Source of the DNA: Huiozyma naganishii CBS 8797
Taxonomy: Eukaryota; Ascomycota; Saccharomycetes; Saccharomycetales; Saccharomycetaceae
DNA: 64,000 nt
Direction: 5' to 3'
NCBI RefSeq assembly: GCF_000348985.1
Contig: NC_035929.1
Location: 124,001-188,000 of the forward strand
Shown: one piece after another, positions 60,415-64,000 of the stretch
How the letters are laid out: each line of letters opens with the position of its first letter
Numbering within the stretch: the stretch's first letter is position 1
Program-made: the position numbers and the translations under genes
Notes under the pieces: model-generated
The model's input: the letters and a program-made list of their open reading frames with translations, nothing else
The model's database searches: none
What the model was told of the DNA's origin: nothing

Positions 60415-61035
60415 CCGGAAACGGAAACCACCTACCGAAAGGGGAAGTTTACTTTGGGCACCCTCTATCTTGCAGCCCATGCACCACACCCACGCCCACA
60501 AAACTGGCGACTTCCACTAAACGCGGAAAAAAAACGCACCGGGCGGTCACGCGATACACAGTTGAGAACGACCTGTCTGAACAGAAAAATATTACTGCAT
60601 AGGTACTTACCTAGTGGTCAAGAGAGAGACAGAGACGTAACCACCACAGTAAGCTGAGTCTAGTGTCTCACACACTCTGTCTGCCGCGAGGAATCCAGGT
60701 TAGCATCTACAGTTCCGAAAAGAGAAGAAAAAAAATAGAAAAATTGACGCAGTGCACCACTACTACCACTACCACTGCTGTTACTACTGTTATTACTACG
60801 GCTGCTAGACGGTAACAATGTAGACACTCTGTTTTCTCTTTTTTTCTTTCTTTTTCTGTCCATCTGGCATGGAACCGTTGTATAAATATATATATGCATT
60901 GTTGTACTCTGTCAATTGCTGTGTGAAAGCATTTGTTCGTGTTTCTCTTTTACACGCTTGGGAGTTGTTCTTTTTCTTCTTGTTACTCTTGTTATAGAAA
61001 GAACATCGTTAACTCATATAACAACAACAGTAACA
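60415..61035. promoter_or_regulatory. TPI1 promoter region
   Basis: This 621-bp spacer drives a highly expressed glycolytic gene. Visible elements are an ACACCCACGCCC (60484-60495, weak Rap1-like), a CTTCC Gcr1-type CT box (60509-60513), and a TATAAATA box (60881-60888) 155 bp before the start. A CAA-rich leader precedes the ATG. In S. cerevisiae TPI1 uses Rap1 and Gcr1; here the assignment is by motif only. Confidence 0.5.
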
Positions 61036-61782
61036 ATGGCCAGAACTTTTTTCATCGGTGGTAACTTCAAGTTGAACGGTTCCAAGAAATCTATCAAGGA
61101 AATCGTCGAAAGATTGAACACTGCTTCTCTAGCTGACAACGTCGAGGTTGTCATCTGCCCACCAGCCACCTACTTGGACTACACTGTCTCCTTGGTCAAC
61201 AAGAAGCAAGTCACTGTCGGTGCCCAAAACACATACGTCAAGGCCTCCGGTGCTTACACCGGTGAGAACTCCGTCGAACAGATCTTGGACGTCGGTGCCA
61301 AGTGGACCATCCTAGGTCACTCCGAGAGAAGAACTATCTTCCACGAAGACGACAAGCTTATTGCCGAAAAGACCAAGTTCGCCTTGGATAACGGTGCCGG
61401 TGTCATCTTGTGTATCGGTGAAACTTTGGAAGAAAAGAAGGCCGGTATCACTCTAGATGTCGTCCAAAGACAATTGAAGGCCGTCATTGCCGAAGTCAAG
61501 GACTGGACCAACGTTGTCATCGCTTACGAGCCAGTCTGGGCCATCGGTACCGGTTTGGCCGCCACTGCCGACGATGCTCAAGACATCCACGCTTCCATCA
61601 GAAAATACTTGGCCAAGGAATTGGGTGACAAGGTCGCTGAAGAAACCAGAATCCTGTACGGTGGTTCCGCCAACGGTTCCAACTGTTCCTCTTTCCAAGA
61701 CAAGGTCGACATTGACGGTTTCCTAGTCGGCGGTGCTTCTTTGAAGCCAGAATTCGTCGACATCGTCAACTCCAGAGCTTAA
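61036..61782 (+). CDS. TPI1: Triosephosphate isomerase
   Basis: From the ATG at 61036 ([15 protein letters not shown]) this gives 248 residues, the same as S. cerevisiae; the upstream in-frame extension is leader. Catalytic residues are all in place: Asn10, Lys12, His95 in ILGHSERR, Glu165 in [11 protein letters not shown], and the phosphate loop [10 protein letters not shown]. It interconverts dihydroxyacetone phosphate and glyceraldehyde 3-phosphate in glycolysis. Codon use is extremely biased (GGT, TTG, AAG, GTC), as expected for one of the most abundant proteins. Confidence 0.99.
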   Translation: MARTFFIGGNFKLNGSKKSIKEIVERLNTASLADNVEVVICPPATYLDYTVSLVNKKQVTVGAQNTYVKASGAYTGENSVEQILDVGAKWTILGHSERRTIFHEDDKLIAEKTKFALDNGAGVILCIGETLEEKKAGITLDVVQRQLKAVIAEVKDWTNVVIAYEPVWAIGTGLAATADDAQDIHASIRKYLAKELGDKVAEETRILYGGSANGSNCSSFQDKVDIDGFLVGGASLKPEFVDIVNSRA

Positions 61783-61951
61783 GCGGAGTCGCTGCCGTAG
61801 TGTTTGATCCACTACCAGCTCACGCTTTTTCTATGTCTACGTAGCACGTTATGTCTTATTCGAATGTATATATAGATGATTCCAAATTACATTTTTATAC
61901 AATATTAAAGATACACATAATATAATGAACTAGTGCGACTGAGAGCACCAG

Positions 61952-62659
61952 CTATACCAGTATGCCAAAGTATTTGGCCCTCGGAGCCTTGGTCAGTTTT
62001 AGTTCCTCCCACTGTACCACGAATTCGTCTGCCAAAAAATACAAGATCTTGCCCGTCAAGCTCAAAGTTTGTATTCTCGCGAGGGACTCGACATAAACGA
62101 TATGTGAGGATGTGAATAATAGCAGTAAATCCAGCAACTTGAACAACAATGTGATGATGCAGCAAGTGCCCGGCCCGTTCAGGAGAACCAAGTGAGGTTT
62201 GCTCATCATCGCCTTCTTGATCTGAACCACATGGCTCAAAGACGTTATTAGCGTCGTCAGCACCGTCTTCACGCTTTGTAATGCACTCGAGTTGACCTCT
62301 CTAGCCTTTTTAAACTCGTATAACCGATTTTTGCACTTGTACTTGTCGGCCAACTTGAGAAACTTCTGCTTCGATTGCAAATCAGAGTAGCCGATGTGTA
62401 CTGTGTTCCTGCTGTCCAGAAGATACTCATGGTAAGTATCCAGCAACCTGAGCATTTCTCCAGTGTGTCCACCAGATCCTAAAAACACAAACAGTTGCAA
62501 CGGTCTCCTCTTGGCGGCGCCCTTCCCGGACTGGACTCCACCAAGTATCGTCTCATCTTCATCTGTTGGACGCCTGCAGAAGGGCAGAATCAGGGCCAGG
62601 CGCACGGAAAAGACGGCAGCGACCAGCAGCACAATAACAGACACCCAAGCCCAGTCCAT
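61952..62659 (-). CDS. ALG14: Alg14, membrane anchor of the UDP-GlcNAc transferase
   Basis: From the ATG at 62657-62659 (MDWAWVSVIVLLVAAV) this gives 235 residues, against 237 in S. cerevisiae; the upstream frame starts at TTG. An N-terminal membrane segment (about 3-25) precedes the GT-B-like cytosolic domain with LFVFLGSGGHTGEMLRLL (about 60-77), VLLNGPGTCCIITLLFKLLDLL and VYVESLARIQTLSLTGKILYFLADEFVVQW. Alg14 recruits catalytic Alg13 to the ER to add the second GlcNAc to dolichol-PP-GlcNAc. It is convergent with TPI1 and divergent from the YBR071W-like gene. Confidence 0.96.
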   Translation of the reverse strand: MDWAWVSVIVLLVAAVFSVRLALILPFCRRPTDEDETILGGVQSGKGAAKRRPLQLFVFLGSGGHTGEMLRLLDTYHEYLLDSRNTVHIGYSDLQSKQKFLKLADKYKCKNRLYEFKKAREVNSSALQSVKTVLTTLITSLSHVVQIKKAMMSKPHLVLLNGPGTCCIITLLFKLLDLLLLFTSSHIVYVESLARIQTLSLTGKILYFLADEFVVQWEELKLTKAPRAKYFGILV

Positions 62660-63025
62660 TGGCTGTCTACCCCGGCCAAAGAAGGAGCACCTGATCAAGT
62701 AATCGTGACTGTCAGCACAAGTTTCGTCACGTTTCTGCTAGAACTTGATATTTTTCAATTTTTCACTTATTTTTTTGTTGTCGCTGGAAAGACGCGAAAA
62801 CGCGAAAAGACACTACTGTAAAAGGTGGTAGTATGCGCCAAAAACGGAAGAAAGATCCAGAGGTCGCAGCTCCGGGAAAATGGACTTCGAATATAAAACA
62901 TCGAGACGGCCAGCAATGCAACTTCGCCCGTTCACTTGGTTTTTGGGCAGAGCAACAAATTCCCCCAGGCAGGTATTTTTCTCTTGTGCAAAGCAGAAAA
63001 GAGGACATCGGGACAACAAGAACCA
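62660..63025. other. Divergent spacer ALG14 / YBR071W-like
   Basis: This 366-bp spacer has CGCGAAA motifs (62790-62802, on the strand toward the right gene) that resemble SBF sites. The upstream in-frame part of the right gene lacks an ATG. No other gene is seen. Confidence 0.4.
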
Positions 63026-63628
63026 ATGCTGAGAGAAGCGAAACGGAAAACGAGCGGAGAGCGTAGTAAGAGGCAGTCTGCGTTCTTTCCAGCATTTCAA
63101 TTCAGCGAGAATGATGGTGGGAAGGAGGTGACAAATTCTACAGGGGGCAACAGTGTCAAGGCTAGCTCTAGCGTGAAGGTAGTGCCCGAAATACCGCAGC
63201 GGGCGCCCCGTCATGGAGTTCCTGGACACGCCAAAAAGGTTGATAAATTCAAGAGAAGTACAATTCTTCTTGACAAGGACATGGTGAGGGATTATAGTCT
63301 AGTGATGAACCTCCCAGCCCAACCTTCGGGCCAGAGTGACCTAAGGAGCCCCAGCGAGGAGAGCATCTCGAGCAAAAACTCTGTCTTCTCCGTCAATTCG
63401 TGTGTCCGCGATATACTATACGACGAGATTGACGAGATAATGAAAAGTAAAGAGAATAAGTATGGGAAACTAACGATTTCAAAACCTGCCCCGACTGAAG
63501 GGACAAAGGCTATGTTCATAATAAGGGACAACTTCTATGAAAGAGGCGAGTGGCACTTGATACCAGATGCACCGGAAGACGCCGAAGAACGGGGGCCGCC
63601 AAAAAGATCCGAGCTGGACTTTTTCTAA
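63026..63628 (+). CDS. Protein of unknown function, YBR071W-like
   Basis: From the ATG at 63026 (MLREAKRKTSGERSK) this gives 200 residues, similar to S. cerevisiae YBR071W (211). It has a basic N-terminus, a Ser/Pro-rich middle (SPSEESISSKNSVFS), and a conserved-looking segment (KFKRSTILLDKDMVRDYSLVMNL). The acidic C-terminus contains DEIDEIMKSKENKYGKL and MFIIRDNFYERGEWHLIP. No known domain or membrane segment is visible. YBR071W is reported at the cytoplasm and bud neck without a defined function. The identity rests mainly on its divergent position next to ALG14. Confidence 0.75.
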   Translation: MLREAKRKTSGERSKRQSAFFPAFQFSENDGGKEVTNSTGGNSVKASSSVKVVPEIPQRAPRHGVPGHAKKVDKFKRSTILLDKDMVRDYSLVMNLPAQPSGQSDLRSPSEESISSKNSVFSVNSCVRDILYDEIDEIMKSKENKYGKLTISKPAPTEGTKAMFIIRDNFYERGEWHLIPDAPEDAEERGPPKRSELDFF

Positions 63629-64000
63629 GCCACAGTCAGGAGACTAACACTAATGGAAATGGTGAGAATTAAGTTCCATAAATAATCAAGGAACCAGGGA
63701 CCGGAACAAGCTCGGCATTGACGCCGGTGCGTCTCATCCGAACGTGTGTTGCGACAATTAACAGCGACCCTTTAAGACCAGCAGATCAAAGTCCAGCCAT
63801 CTTACAACGTGACACCCTGCCCGGTTGGCTATACCCTACCGCAACGCTAATAATAATAATAATAATAATTAATCTAACAGGAGAAAGTGTATAGCTAATG
63901 TATTGTCTTTACTTTAAACATCTAATGACCTCACGCTATACAGCTAAGCCACACTGCATTTCACCTTCGGAATTCTCCCTCATCTATTGCAACGAAGGGG
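63629..64000. other. Right-edge spacer with AAT microsatellite
   Basis: The last 372 bp contain about seven AAT units (63849-63870) and no supported gene. A short minus-strand frame at the extreme end could be the C-terminus of a neighbour but is too short to judge. Confidence 0.4.

Overview
This is a stretch of budding-yeast nuclear DNA (family Saccharomycetaceae). The evidence is compact, nearly intron-free genes, a ribosomal-protein gene whose intron has GTATGT and CTAAC signals, yeast-type tRNA-Arg and tRNA-Asp genes, an HDEL ER-retention tail, and products that align over their length with Saccharomyces cerevisiae proteins I know. Gene names are assigned by protein resemblance and conserved neighbour order; no search was run. 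The GC content looks higher than in S. cerevisiae, and long gene-poor spacers contain C or G runs. Together with the gene-loss pattern this points to a post-whole-genome-duplication (post-WGD) species of the Kazachstania/Naumovozyma kind (Kazachstania naganishii is a guess).

Layout. (1) 1-8.9 kb matches the YPR055-YPR047 region: SEC8 (partial), SMK1, NHP6, MAK3, ATG11, MSF1. (2) 9.1-39.7 kb interleaves genes found in S. cerevisiae in two sister blocks, YBL038-YBL027 and YBR087-YBR083: MRPL16, RFC5, APL3, IST2, POL12, STU1, a YBR085C-A-like ORF, RIB1, HEK2, SHE1, a YBL029C-A-like gene, a YBL029W-like gene, a YBL028C-like gene, RPL19 and TEC1. (3) 39.7-44.5 kb is gene-poor, with a tandem tRNA-Arg/tRNA-Asp unit. 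(4) 44.5-61.8 kb matches YDR057-YDR050: YOS9, EMC10, PST1, CDC34, DBF4, an additional C2H2 zinc-finger gene, DET1, TPI1. (5) 62-63.6 kb is ALG14 and a YBR071W-like gene.

Genes expected from the S. cerevisiae order, including the essential TAH18 and LSM2, are absent from their places. This fits a post-WGD genome in which the sister region kept them. Functionally the window is housekeeping: DNA replication (RFC5, POL12, DBF4, CDC34), trafficking and autophagy (SEC8, APL3, ATG11, IST2), ER quality control and glycosylation (YOS9, EMC10, ALG14), mitochondrial translation (MSF1, MRPL16), spindle (STU1, SHE1), and developmental regulators (SMK1, TEC1, HEK2).

I found no clearly new multi-gene system. 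The most interesting signals are a start codon split by the RPL19 intron, a two-gene tRNA unit, a 93-bp tandem repeat encoding an acidic extension of Yos9 before HDEL, strong inverted repeats at 24.28 kb and 50.15 kb, three spacers of 3.6-4.4 kb each upstream of a regulator-like gene, and a zinc-finger gene not in the S. cerevisiae order. Several starts were moved from GTG/TTG-like positions to the first credible ATG.
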